A stretch of DNA of 28,694 nucleotides, taken from NCBI GenBank assembly GCA_964389475.1, contig CAYMFD010000039.1, forward strand, positions 1 to 28,694, written 5' to 3'. This stretch comes from CAYMFD01 sp964389475. Its GTDB lineage: Bacteria > Bacteroidota > Bacteroidia > Chitinophagales > Saprospiraceae. Both the position numbers and the translations under genes were made by a program. Of this stretch, positions 1 to 7,372 are shown piece after piece (position 1 is the stretch's first letter; every line of letters starts with the position of its first letter). The notes beneath the pieces were generated by a model. The model saw only the letters and a list, made by a program, of their open reading frames with translations. It was not told the DNA's origin and made no database searches.

Positions 1-779
1 ATGACATACTTTATAAAAACACCTGGCAATGACAGAGCACCGAAGTCTAGATTGATGCCGACAGCATCAACAATACTACCTACCTCAACTAGCGTATGTG
101 CAGCTTTGCTATCATAGCGCTGCCATATACTGACGGGTATGGCTATGAGCAAGACGACGATAGGCGCTGGGATCATACTTAGTTTGGGTATCCTAGGCCA
201 AAACAGCATGATAGCTATCGCTCCTGCACCGAGTAGGGCAACCTCACGATCCATCGCCTGTAGGAAGTCAGGTATACCTGCAAAAAGGGCGAAAGGCGAC
301 AGGCCAGCTGCTACGCTAGGGTCGACGTTTAATAATACGGGCAGCTGCTTGGCAATGATGATTAAACCGATGGCGGCAAGGATACCGTGGATGACGGCGA
401 GCGGAAAAAAGTCTACCAGCCTACCCATCTTAAAGAGAGCAAACAGGACCTGGACTAGACCAGCCACAAGCATCGCGGCGGCGGCATAACGCCATCCTAT
501 TTCTCCTCCACCGAAGGCCTCTACCGCTCCTGCAACGATTACAATCAGACCTGCTGCAGGCCCCTTGATGGACAACTCGCTACCTGTCAAAAAGCTCGCG
601 ACCAAACCCCCGACAATAGCAGTAACCACACCCATTAAGGGCGGTACGTCAGACGCCTCAGCGATACCTAGCGACAGAGGTAGTGCTAGCAGGAATACTG
701 CAAAACCTGCCGAAGCGTCTTTAGCAAAAAACTGCTTAAAACCTGTCCATCCTTGTACCGGCAGAGCGGGTCTTGCCAT
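1..779 (-). CDS. SulP-family inorganic anion transporter, N-terminal part (runs off the window)
   Basis: About 259 codons are visible, starting at an ATG at 777-779 and continuing past base 1 without a stop. The protein begins MARPALPVQGWTGFKQFF, followed by several hydrophobic helices. Characteristic SulP segments are present: DASAGFAVFLLALPLSLGIA near residues 20-40, then a GSELSIKGPAAGL stretch near residue 65. SulP proteins are multi-pass inner-membrane carriers for sulfate, bicarbonate or other anions; the substrate cannot be told from this part. Any C-terminal STAS domain would lie outside the window. It lies 52 bp downstream of the surface-protein operon on the same strand and could be read through from it, but it has no functional link I can see. 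Family assignment is firm, substrate is unknown. Confidence 0.88.
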   Translation of the reverse strand, partial: MARPALPVQGWTGFKQFFAKDASAGFAVFLLALPLSLGIAEASDVPPLMGVVTAIVGGLVASFLTGSELSIKGPAAGLIVIVAGAVEAFGGGEIGWRYAAAAMLVAGLVQVLFALFKMGRLVDFFPLAVIHGILAAIGLIIIAKQLPVLLNVDPSVAAGLSPFALFAGIPDFLQAMDREVALLGAGAIAIMLFWPRIPKLSMIPAPIVVLLIAIPVSIWQRYDSKAAHTLVEVGSIVDAVGINLDFGALSLPGVFIKYV

Positions 780-831
780 ACTATTTCAATTTGGGCGGCA
801 AGATAGTAAGAGTCTTGTAACTAAGGTGGCC

Positions 832-3240
832 CTAGCCGCGTACACCCTCGACTGTGAGCAGCGTTTTGATCTTACCCGTTTCCGCAGACAGCACAACGCT
901 GTAGTTGCCTGGCACTAGCTTCTTGGTACTTATGCGCTTACTGTAGAGGCCTCGCTGTGGATACTCGTGATCCGCCAACTCATACAGCATCTCACCCTCC
1001 ATACTTACAATCGTCAATCTCACGGGACCAGCCTTTTCGATGTAGAACCGGACGACCTGTTCATCTACCTCTGGGATGTCGATCACCTCGATCATGGCTG
1101 CGAGATCAGCGGGCATCACCTGTAATCCTTGCTCCACGTACGACCGCGTGAGCAATTCCTCGCCTAGCAGGTTGCTGCCATTATCCTCACAAGTATCTAT
1201 GACCGCAGAAAACACCGTATTGGTCTGAGTCTCAAATCCCACATCTAGTAGGACCGACTTACCACCCACGAAGCCCACCCTAGCTGCCGAGGGTACGGTA
1301 CTTATCGACTGGACGTCATTGATGGCGTCATACTTTACGGCTGTCAGTAGGCTGTCACCGAGGACAAGGGATGTCTCGTCACAGTCGTTGACGAGGAGGT
1401 CTACTCCCTGACAGATACAGTCACCATTTATCATATCATTGGTCGTATTGGGATCGCCATCATCACAGGCTAGGCCATAGTTAGGGCAGTCTATCGCCGT
1501 AAATGCGACCTTACTTAGCCCCTTGCAGCCCGCCCCATTATCTAGTGATGTGATGAGGATGTATCGAGCCGTCACACCTCCGAAGTTAGGCCCTACGAAT
1601 CCGCTGTAGTTGCTATCTCCATTGGCTAGTGGCCACATGTATGTACCTAGCTCTGTCCACGTCGTACCATCGACCGAATAATCAACCGCTACAGCAGAGA
1701 ATCCATCTTGCGTCATGCCTACCACGTTGTAATTCCATACCTGCGAGGAAAATATATTGTGCTCCATCGATAGATCATACTGCAGCCAGTGGCTCACGGG
1801 TCTAGTAGGATTAGGACTGGTCGTCTTGACACAGCTCAGCCAGTTGTTATCTTGGTTGTTGTCTACCTGGTCTGTGAGGTCACACTTATCATATGGCACA
1901 TAGTTAGCTAGTGGGCTATCGCAGTCTGGACCACTACAAGGGGTACCCGTACAATCACAGTTGGCGTCGTACATATCATTATTGGTAAACGGATTGCCAT
2001 CATCACAGAGGGTACCTTGAGGGATGCAAGCAATACTGCAATCGTAGCCACTGAGGTAGATGTCTGGTATATGTTTCCACTGACCGGGCTGTGTGAATGG
2101 CGCTTTCCAGAAGACCGACCAGTGCATACCACCACTACCCTGCTTATTATTGAGCTCATAGTAGTAGCGCTGTCCTGCTACGAGCGGTATACCGCCCATC
2201 GTCTGCCACAGGTACTTGTCATGCTCAAATGGGTTCGTCCATCCCGACACGAAGCACTGATGTGCCTGCTTATTGGCGGGATCATCATCCGAGCTCAAGA
2301 AGAAAATCGCCTCGTCATCACCTGTGAGGTTAAAAAAGTAGGTCCCCGTTGCTGGCACCGTTAGGTAGCCTTGTACCAAGTGTCCCGCATCGTCGACAGT
2401 AGACTCATAGCGCATGGATAACCTATCTCTCTGCTCCGATGTCGCTGGCATGGCAGGAAAGTCAGGATGAACGTATAAGTCCGTAAGGTCACCGCCTGGT
2501 ATATTGGTATATCGGTAGGCGGTCACATCACCACGGCTACCCACGCAGGCACCATTAGTCATCGGTACACCTAGACAGTTGCAGTAGCCATCCTCCTGGT
2601 CGCCTGCCGTCGCTGGATCCCCATCATCACAAGGAGTACCCATAGCTGGACATGGTGTGGCATCACAGTCTACACCCGCTATAAACGCCGCTGAGATCAC
2701 GGCCCAATCTGTGGTATTGAGTAGATCATTTTTCCAATATACCGTGGCGTGGTCCCATCCAGCTCGCTCTATATGATACAACTCAAAGTAGTAGTATTGA
2801 CCTGCCTGCAGTGTCATCGGTGTCGATGTCTGGGTAGGAAAGTTGTCATGTTCGGTAATACCAGTATCGTCATCGGTATAGGCAATCAAGGCTTTGTTTT
2901 GCGGATCAGCATCACTGGATAGGTAAAAGTGTGCTATGTCGTTGCCCGTCACGTTAAAGGTGGCTATCGTCGTCGTATCAACTTTGATAAACCCTCGTAC
3001 CCGACACCCATAGTTATCATCATAGTTACCCGCTGTGGCTAGCGAATACATAGGCTTAGTAAGCGTAGGATGTGCGGGATAGCTAGGCTCAGAATAAAGG
3101 GCTTCTAACTCGTCGTCGTATAGATTGAGCCATGCCTCCCACTGGACCTGTCCGGGTGTACCTGGACATATCTGAGCGGTAATGCTGGGCCCGATCGTAG
3201 TCAATAGTAAGAGGCAGACTACCTGAGTAATATATTTCAT
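832..3240 (-). CDS. Secreted surface protein: two PA14-like domains, discoidin-like domain, three Cys/Asp-rich modules, T9SS-like C-terminal domain
   Basis: The 802-residue protein starts with a signal peptide ending near TAQ (residue 23). Two PA14-like beta domains follow at about 33-190 and 236-400, each with an FYLSSD/FFLSSD and QYYYFEL/RYYYELN pattern. A discoidin (F5/8-type)-like domain lies at about 441-583. Each of these domains is followed by a short module of pattern G..CDDG[DN]P.T..D....C.C.G, at about 201-224, 409-432 and 589-612. Residues 655-685 resemble the 'GKSV.L..GFE....F.A.I..C' element seen in exported Bacteroidota proteins. The last 75 residues (VRLTIVSMEGEMLYEL to LTVEGVRG) look like a T9SS type A sorting domain, so cell-surface location is likely. 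It is the last gene of a four-gene operon, 18 bp after the DUF1501 gene. PA14 and discoidin folds often bind glycans, but the ligand is not known. Confidence 0.85.
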   Translation of the reverse strand: MKYITQVVCLLLLTTIGPSITAQICPGTPGQVQWEAWLNLYDDELEALYSEPSYPAHPTLTKPMYSLATAGNYDDNYGCRVRGFIKVDTTTIATFNVTGNDIAHFYLSSDADPQNKALIAYTDDDTGITEHDNFPTQTSTPMTLQAGQYYYFELYHIERAGWDHATVYWKNDLLNTTDWAVISAAFIAGVDCDATPCPAMGTPCDDGDPATAGDQEDGYCNCLGVPMTNGACVGSRGDVTAYRYTNIPGGDLTDLYVHPDFPAMPATSEQRDRLSMRYESTVDDAGHLVQGYLTVPATGTYFFNLTGDDEAIFFLSSDDDPANKQAHQCFVSGWTNPFEHDKYLWQTMGGIPLVAGQRYYYELNNKQGSGGMHWSVFWKAPFTQPGQWKHIPDIYLSGYDCSIACIPQGTLCDDGNPFTNNDMYDANCDCTGTPCSGPDCDSPLANYVPYDKCDLTDQVDNNQDNNWLSCVKTTSPNPTRPVSHWLQYDLSMEHNIFSSQVWNYNVVGMTQDGFSAVAVDYSVDGTTWTELGTYMWPLANGDSNYSGFVGPNFGGVTARYILITSLDNGAGCKGLSKVAFTAIDCPNYGLACDDGDPNTTNDMINGDCICQGVDLLVNDCDETSLVLGDSLLTAVKYDAINDVQSISTVPSAARVGFVGGKSVLLDVGFETQTNTVFSAVIDTCEDNGSNLLGEELLTRSYVEQGLQVMPADLAAMIEVIDIPEVDEQVVRFYIEKAGPVRLTIVSMEGEMLYELADHEYPQRGLYSKRISTKKLVPGNYSVVLSAETGKIKTLLTVEGVRG

Positions 3241-3258
3241 AATATCTGTCTTACGAGG

Positions 3259-4734
3259 TTAAGAGAATAGGCCAATAGGTGCATAACCACTGCTAGGTGG
3301 TGCAGTACAGTTACTGCTAGCATAGAAGTTACATAGATTGGGTAGTAGATAGTCTAAATCGTTAGGCGATGCTCCGAACCACAAGGCCAGCTCTGCGTAC
3401 ATCTCATCGACGGAGGTCGTAGGGATAAAGCGGCCACGGTTGTGTAGGTTGAGCGGATTGGTAAGGTCTAGCGTTGGGTAGTCACCGTGTACCTCCCCTC
3501 CCACGAATGGGCCTCCCATGATGATCTGATTACCTCCCCATGCGTGATCAGACCCATTGCCATTACTAGTCAATGTCCTACCAAAGTCAGAGATCGTGAA
3601 AGTGGCTACCTTGTCGTGTACACCTACTTCTTTCATAGCTGCATTAAAGGAAGTCAATGCCTCATCGAGTATAGGCAGCATGGCCTGCTGCGAGCCCAGC
3701 ACATTGTCATGATGATCCCAGCCACCGTAGGTCACGAAAAACACCTGCCGCTGAGCCCCAAGATTGGACCGTACGCTTATGAGTTCGGCGATCTTCTTGA
3801 GCTCTGTACTGATATTAGTCGTAGTGAATGATGTCGCCAGCGGTGTGATATTACTGAGGGCAGCACGCATGACTTCAATACTCTGAGCGGTCTGCTGGCC
3901 GAGCTCACCATATGTCTTTTGAAAAATATTGTCATAAGACTGTGCGGCGAGGCTATCGATGGCACCACGCTTTATATCATTCTGTATACCACGCTGACTC
4001 TGCCACCAGGAGAATCCGTCGTAACCAATATTATCAGCTGTGGCATTTCGGCTGATACTGTACTCGTTGTACTGATTACCAGCCTGAAAGCGATTCTTTC
4101 CTGCAAGACTGATGTTCATGGAGATCTCCGGGATCGAATTCATATCATGCAATAGATCAGCGAGCCGTCCACCGACACCTACAGCCGATCTACTTTGCGG
4201 TACGGAGGTCTGCCACTGCATGATCTGATCGCTATGCGAGTAGAGACCGAGTGGCACCTTACGCAATCCGCTCTCGAAATCCACCTTATTGGCAATGGGT
4301 TCTATCAAGGTACCTACGTTGGCTATAAAGCCGGCATCACCCTCACTAAACATCTGCTGTAGTCCTGGCATACCGGCATGTACGCCGAATGTCTGTCCGT
4401 TCTTAGTATATGGCACAGCACCAGTCATGAGGTCTAGATACTCAGCGGGCTGACCTTGCGTATTACTGAGGGCGAGATCGCCTCGTGTAGTAGCATATGC
4501 GCTGTACTGGCTAGACTCGGTAGGTATCAGCACATTGTGTGTATCACATCCGCCAGCGAGCAGTAGACAGACCATCGCCTTGTAGTCGCCAGTACTTTGT
4601 AAGATATGCGGCCTAGCTGCCAGCGTATTGATGGCTCCTAGGTTAAGCGCTGTATTGAGAAAGGCAGAAGTCCCTACGGCAGCACAACTTGCCTGCCCTA
4701 AAAATGATCGCCTAGAGATTTTCTTTTTGGACAT
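3259..4734 (-). CDS. DUF1501 family protein with Tat signal
   Basis: The 491-residue product begins MSKKKISRRSFLGQASCAAV, a twin-arginine (RRSFL) signal typical of DUF1501 proteins. Family landmarks are the KAMVCLLLAGGCDTHNVLIP segment near residue 55, VFFVTYGGWDHHDN, and DFGRTLTSNGNGSDHAWGG. The last two carry the conserved Asp/His residues of this alkaline-phosphatase-like superfamily. I chose the ATG at 4734 rather than an upstream in-frame start at 4764, because it puts the Tat motif at the N-terminus and lies 2 bp after the stop of the DUF1800 gene. DUF1501 genes are regularly found beside DUF1800 genes, and the biochemical role is not established. The protein is exported across the inner membrane, presumably folded. 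Confidence 0.9.
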   Translation of the reverse strand: MSKKKISRRSFLGQASCAAVGTSAFLNTALNLGAINTLAARPHILQSTGDYKAMVCLLLAGGCDTHNVLIPTESSQYSAYATTRGDLALSNTQGQPAEYLDLMTGAVPYTKNGQTFGVHAGMPGLQQMFSEGDAGFIANVGTLIEPIANKVDFESGLRKVPLGLYSHSDQIMQWQTSVPQSRSAVGVGGRLADLLHDMNSIPEISMNISLAGKNRFQAGNQYNEYSISRNATADNIGYDGFSWWQSQRGIQNDIKRGAIDSLAAQSYDNIFQKTYGELGQQTAQSIEVMRAALSNITPLATSFTTTNISTELKKIAELISVRSNLGAQRQVFFVTYGGWDHHDNVLGSQQAMLPILDEALTSFNAAMKEVGVHDKVATFTISDFGRTLTSNGNGSDHAWGGNQIIMGGPFVGGEVHGDYPTLDLTNPLNLHNRGRFIPTTSVDEMYAELALWFGASPNDLDYLLPNLCNFYASSNCTAPPSSGYAPIGLFS

Positions 4735-4736
4735 AG

Positions 4737-6527
4737 CTATCGATTGATAAGGTATTCTGGGCAAGATAGAATCAGGTAAGCCACGATCTTAAGGCGACGT
4801 TCTCGATCGTCCACATCAGTGGGATCCATCGGGTAGTCCAGTGCTGCCTGTACGATAAGTGCCTCTGACTGGGGCGATAGACGACCCTGAGCGAGCAGCA
4901 TATTCCACCGATCGACTAGTATGTGTAACTCGTCATCATCTACAAGGTCTAACTCGCCTGTATAGGCGAATGTAGATACCTCATCAGCGTAGGTGGCATT
5001 ATCCTCACCGCCATATAGATCAGTAGGTTCTGTGGGACTATCGTTGTAGATCCACTTCCACAGAGCATTGACATAGCCCGTGATAGAGCGAGTATCTGTG
5101 ATCTGAAAGACGGGTGATACTAGCCCAGCATCCTCTACTGCACCGATAGGCTGGTAGTCTTGCTGGTAGAAATTAAACACACTCGGGGAGTTGAGCGGTC
5201 GCTGACCACTTGCCTCATATATCTCGCTCATCGTATTGCGATGATTACCACTGGCTGTACTAGCACCAAAGGCTCTCTGCATCTGCATGTATCTGATAAA
5301 GGGCTCTCTCAGCGTACCGAACGTAACATCATCTCCCGAGTTACAGGATCGAGCTACTGGGTCAAGTAGTACGGCTGAGATGACAGCAGCTAGATTGCCC
5401 CGCTCTCCTGTACCATCATCTGCAAACACCTCGGCTACACGTTGTATATACTGCGGCGATGGATTATCCGTGACTAGGCGCTGTATCAGCAGCTTCGCAA
5501 TGAATGGAGGCACATTGGGATGATCAAACAAGATGTCAATCGCCTGGGTAATGTCGAGGTCGCCATCCGTCGGACTATTATCAATGATGGTACCATCGAT
5601 CATCGTTTTAGGGCCCGGCTCGTGGAAGGCATTAAACATTTGCATAGGCGCTTGGTAGCTCGTATCTCGCAGCCTATTACGTCCAAAAACGCTACGATCG
5701 CCCCACGATAGGCCCGTGAATACTTTAGACAATTCGCTGATATCGTTATTGTCGTATGCCGCAATCGGCAAGCCAGCAGCATCTAGCTGTTCGCTGCCAT
5801 CCATATTAAGCATGGTGGTACCGATCGTAAAGAGTTGCATTAACTCTCTAGCGTAGTTTTCGTCGGGAAAACGATTGAGACTTAGGTCCGTCTTGGGGTT
5901 ATTGAGATACGTCAGGTAGACTCCCATAGACGCATGGTAGGTCACTCGCTGTAAGAGGTCACGGTAGTTACCAAAGGCCTCATCTAACAATATGTCGTAG
6001 TAGTCAGCTAGTGCAAATCCATTGTTACTAAAGCCGCTATTACTGCTGATGACAAGTATCTGACTTAGCACAAAAGCCACCCGCTGTCGTAGCAAGTCGT
6101 CATTCTGCATATGGTACTGCCACCAGGCAAAATACCACATCGTGATATTGGAGTTACGATTAGGCTCTCCCGTCTCCGTTCTGGCAAAAGTGAGATAATC
6201 TTCGACAGACGTGGCAAGAGATCCACCTCTCGGTCTATCTATCTCGGCTACGATCCAGTCCTCTAGACCCATAGTCATCACATCCGCAATCTCGTCATAA
6301 CCATGACCTAGGGCCGCCTGTGATAAGAAGCGGCTGGCTGCATTGTCATTAGGCAAATAACCATCTGCCTGTAGCGTCTGGTCGCCGTCGCCATCACTGG
6401 TAGTGACCACTGTACCGTAACTGTCACCGAAGCCTATGACGATGGTATCGGGTTGAGCCCTTAGACTTGTACTTACTGCTAGGATCCAAAAGGTGAGGCA
6501 GAGAGCCTGCGTCAAGCGCCTAGTCAT
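4737..6527 (-). CDS. DUF1800 family exported protein
   Basis: The 596-residue product has a signal peptide (MTRRLTQALCLTFWILAVST, cleavage probably after LRA). DUF1800 landmarks are AASRFLSQAALGHGYDEI near residue 65, LDEAFGNYRDLLQRVTYHASMG, FPDENYARELMQLFTIGT, and the C-terminal PFIAKLLIQRLVTDNPSPQY. The ATG at 6527 overlaps the upstream stop by 8 bp (ATGACTAG). A TTG at 6539 could extend it by four residues but would displace the signal peptide's charged start. It pairs with the DUF1501 gene 2 bp downstream, the usual arrangement for these families. No enzymatic activity has been firmly assigned to the family, and I see no T9SS sorting domain at the C-terminus. Confidence 0.9.
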   Translation of the reverse strand: MTRRLTQALCLTFWILAVSTSLRAQPDTIVIGFGDSYGTVVTTSDGDGDQTLQADGYLPNDNAASRFLSQAALGHGYDEIADVMTMGLEDWIVAEIDRPRGGSLATSVEDYLTFARTETGEPNRNSNITMWYFAWWQYHMQNDDLLRQRVAFVLSQILVISSNSGFSNNGFALADYYDILLDEAFGNYRDLLQRVTYHASMGVYLTYLNNPKTDLSLNRFPDENYARELMQLFTIGTTMLNMDGSEQLDAAGLPIAAYDNNDISELSKVFTGLSWGDRSVFGRNRLRDTSYQAPMQMFNAFHEPGPKTMIDGTIIDNSPTDGDLDITQAIDILFDHPNVPPFIAKLLIQRLVTDNPSPQYIQRVAEVFADDGTGERGNLAAVISAVLLDPVARSCNSGDDVTFGTLREPFIRYMQMQRAFGASTASGNHRNTMSEIYEASGQRPLNSPSVFNFYQQDYQPIGAVEDAGLVSPVFQITDTRSITGYVNALWKWIYNDSPTEPTDLYGGEDNATYADEVSTFAYTGELDLVDDDELHILVDRWNMLLAQGRLSPQSEALIVQAALDYPMDPTDVDDRERRLKIVAYLILSCPEYLINR

Positions 6528-6966
6528 GATCCTCAGCAAGTTGAGTGACCTTAGCTCTCAGCGCAGCGTTCTCCTGCTCCAGGGCGATCATATGCTGCCA
6601 CAGCCATTCGATCTGCTCTAGTAGCTTACTATCCATCTCCGTCACATCGTACCCGGTCTCTACCAGACTGGCTGCACTCGGCATATTGACTAGGTGCTGT
6701 GAGTTCTCTATAGACTGCTCTACTTCACTCAGAGAGGGTGTACGATCCCACGCATCATCTGACCAATCGCCAGTGGTATGTAGCGACACCTTGACCTTCT
6801 CCGTAAGTATACCGTGCTGCACATACAGTCCGTAGTTAGCTGGCGTGGTAATCTCGCTGGTATCACCGATAATGACTTTGCCCGTAGACTTAAGTAGTAG
6901 CACGTCTTGCGCTGATACGCTTATCGACGTCAAACACAGAAAAAGCAGTAGATAAGTATTCTTCAT
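6520..6966 (-). CDS. Short exported protein with tail-fibre/S74-like C-terminal region and terminal coiled coil
   Basis: The 148-residue product starts with a signal peptide (MKNTYLLLFLCLTSISVSAQ). The start at 6966 is preferred over an upstream frame extension to 7029, which has no signal peptide at its start. After a short beta-rich segment (YGLYVQHGILTEKVKV) it carries TPSLSEVEQSIENSQHLVNM, then PSAASLVETGYDVTEMDSKLLEQIEWL. That spacing matches the common Bacteroidota surface-fibre ending 'L.EVE.FI..N.HLP.VPSA.EV...G..L.EM...LLEKIEEL'. The last 40 residues form a heptad coiled coil that may trimerise. This is the promoter-proximal gene of the operon, coupled by overlap to the DUF1800 gene. 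I infer a structural or assembly role on the envelope; no function is demonstrated. Confidence 0.75.
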   Translation of the reverse strand: MKNTYLLLFLCLTSISVSAQDVLLLKSTGKVIIGDTSEITTPANYGLYVQHGILTEKVKVSLHTTGDWSDDAWDRTPSLSEVEQSIENSQHLVNMPSAASLVETGYDVTEMDSKLLEQIEWLWQHMIALEQENAALRAKVTQLAEDHD

Positions 6967-7103
6967 ATTGATATAATTGAGGTACAATGACTTACGATAA
7001 TAAGGTAGTGATATGATGCTAGATAGCAATCACTACTGTTATCAGAAACAAAAAGAAATACTCAGGCTAGGAAATATAGGGTAACCACGGATGTGGCCCG
7101 AGC

Positions 7104-7111
7104 CAAAGATA
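7104..7111 (-). promoter_or_regulatory. Candidate -7 element of the DUF1800/DUF1501 operon promoter
   Basis: On the minus strand this reads TATCTTTG, a full match to the Bacteroidota TAnnTTTG -7 element. It lies about 138 bp upstream of the first start codon of the operon. I see no clear -33 TTTG at the usual spacing, so the assignment rests on one element. Confidence 0.45.
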
Positions 7112-7187
7112 GATGTATGCACGGATATCTACGCATAGAAGTGACTAGAAAAGAACAGCGCATCGCCAAGTTTTAAAAAAAAAGGTC

Positions 7188-7220
7188 TTGCTAACTCGCA
7201 TTTGTGAAAGACTAGCTTTT
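7188..7220 (+). promoter_or_regulatory. Possible trp operon promoter
   Basis: A TTG at 7188-7190 is followed 22 bp later by TAGCTTTT at 7213-7220, one mismatch from TAnnTTTG. An alternative is TTACTTTG at 7219-7226. Either would put the transcript start close to the leader peptide ATG at 7231, giving a very short or absent 5' leader before it. Weak support. Confidence 0.3.
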
Positions 7221-7230
7221 ACTTTGCAGC

Positions 7231-7287
7231 ATGAGATTAACAAAGGCGTGGTGGTGGTGCAACGGACAAACGGTGATACCGAGTTGA
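7231..7287 (+). CDS. trpL: trp operon leader peptide
   Basis: A short reading frame encodes MRLTKAWWWCNGQTVIPS and then TGA. The three consecutive Trp codons (TGG at 7249-7257) sit upstream of an intrinsic terminator and the complete trpEGDCFBA set, which is the layout of a ribosome-mediated trp attenuator. An in-frame TAG at 7213-7215 rules out a longer peptide. Scarce charged tRNA-Trp would stall the ribosome at 7249-7257, leaving the antiterminator strand at 7290-7298 free. A ribosome that reaches the stop at 7285-7287 would cover that strand. Too short for standard gene callers. I see no Shine-Dalgarno sequence, which is normal in this phylum. Confidence 0.88.
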   Translation: MRLTKAWWWCNGQTVIPS

Positions 7288-7322
7288 TTAGCTACGCTAT
7301 GGAGATATATTTACAAGCGGCT
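7260..7322 (+). promoter_or_regulatory. trp attenuator: pause hairpin and antiterminator segments
   Basis: Two alternative structures can be drawn. A pause-type hairpin pairs CAAC 7260-7263 with GTTG 7283-7286, enclosing CGGT 7271-7274 with ACCG 7278-7281. The antiterminator pairs 7290-7298 (AGCTACGCT) with 7316-7322 (AGCGGCT), giving seven base pairs with a two-base bulge (TA 7293-7294). The second pairing consumes the 5' arm of the terminator at 7315-7344, so the two are mutually exclusive. The stop codon of the leader peptide (7285-7287) lies just before the antiterminator strand. Positions were worked out by eye, with no energy calculation. Confidence 0.72.
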
Positions 7323-7348
7323 TGTCGATTTCGGCGAGCCGCTTTTTT
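7315..7348 (+). terminator. Intrinsic terminator of the trp attenuator
   Basis: The 5' arm AAGCGGCTTGTCG (7315-7327), loop ATTT (7328-7331) and 3' arm CGGCGAGCCGCTT (7332-7344) form a 13-bp stem with two G-U pairs. It runs into a six-T tract at 7343-7348. It ends 24 bp before the trpE ATG. Its position between a Trp-rich leader peptide and trpE makes it an attenuator. Confidence 0.88.
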
Positions 7349-7372
7349 ATTTGCTTGAGTAGAGAGCAGTTT

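Noticed and set aside
2017..2364. 115-residue open frame antisense to the PA14 gene
   Set aside because: Shadow of the real gene, with no start context or family resemblance.
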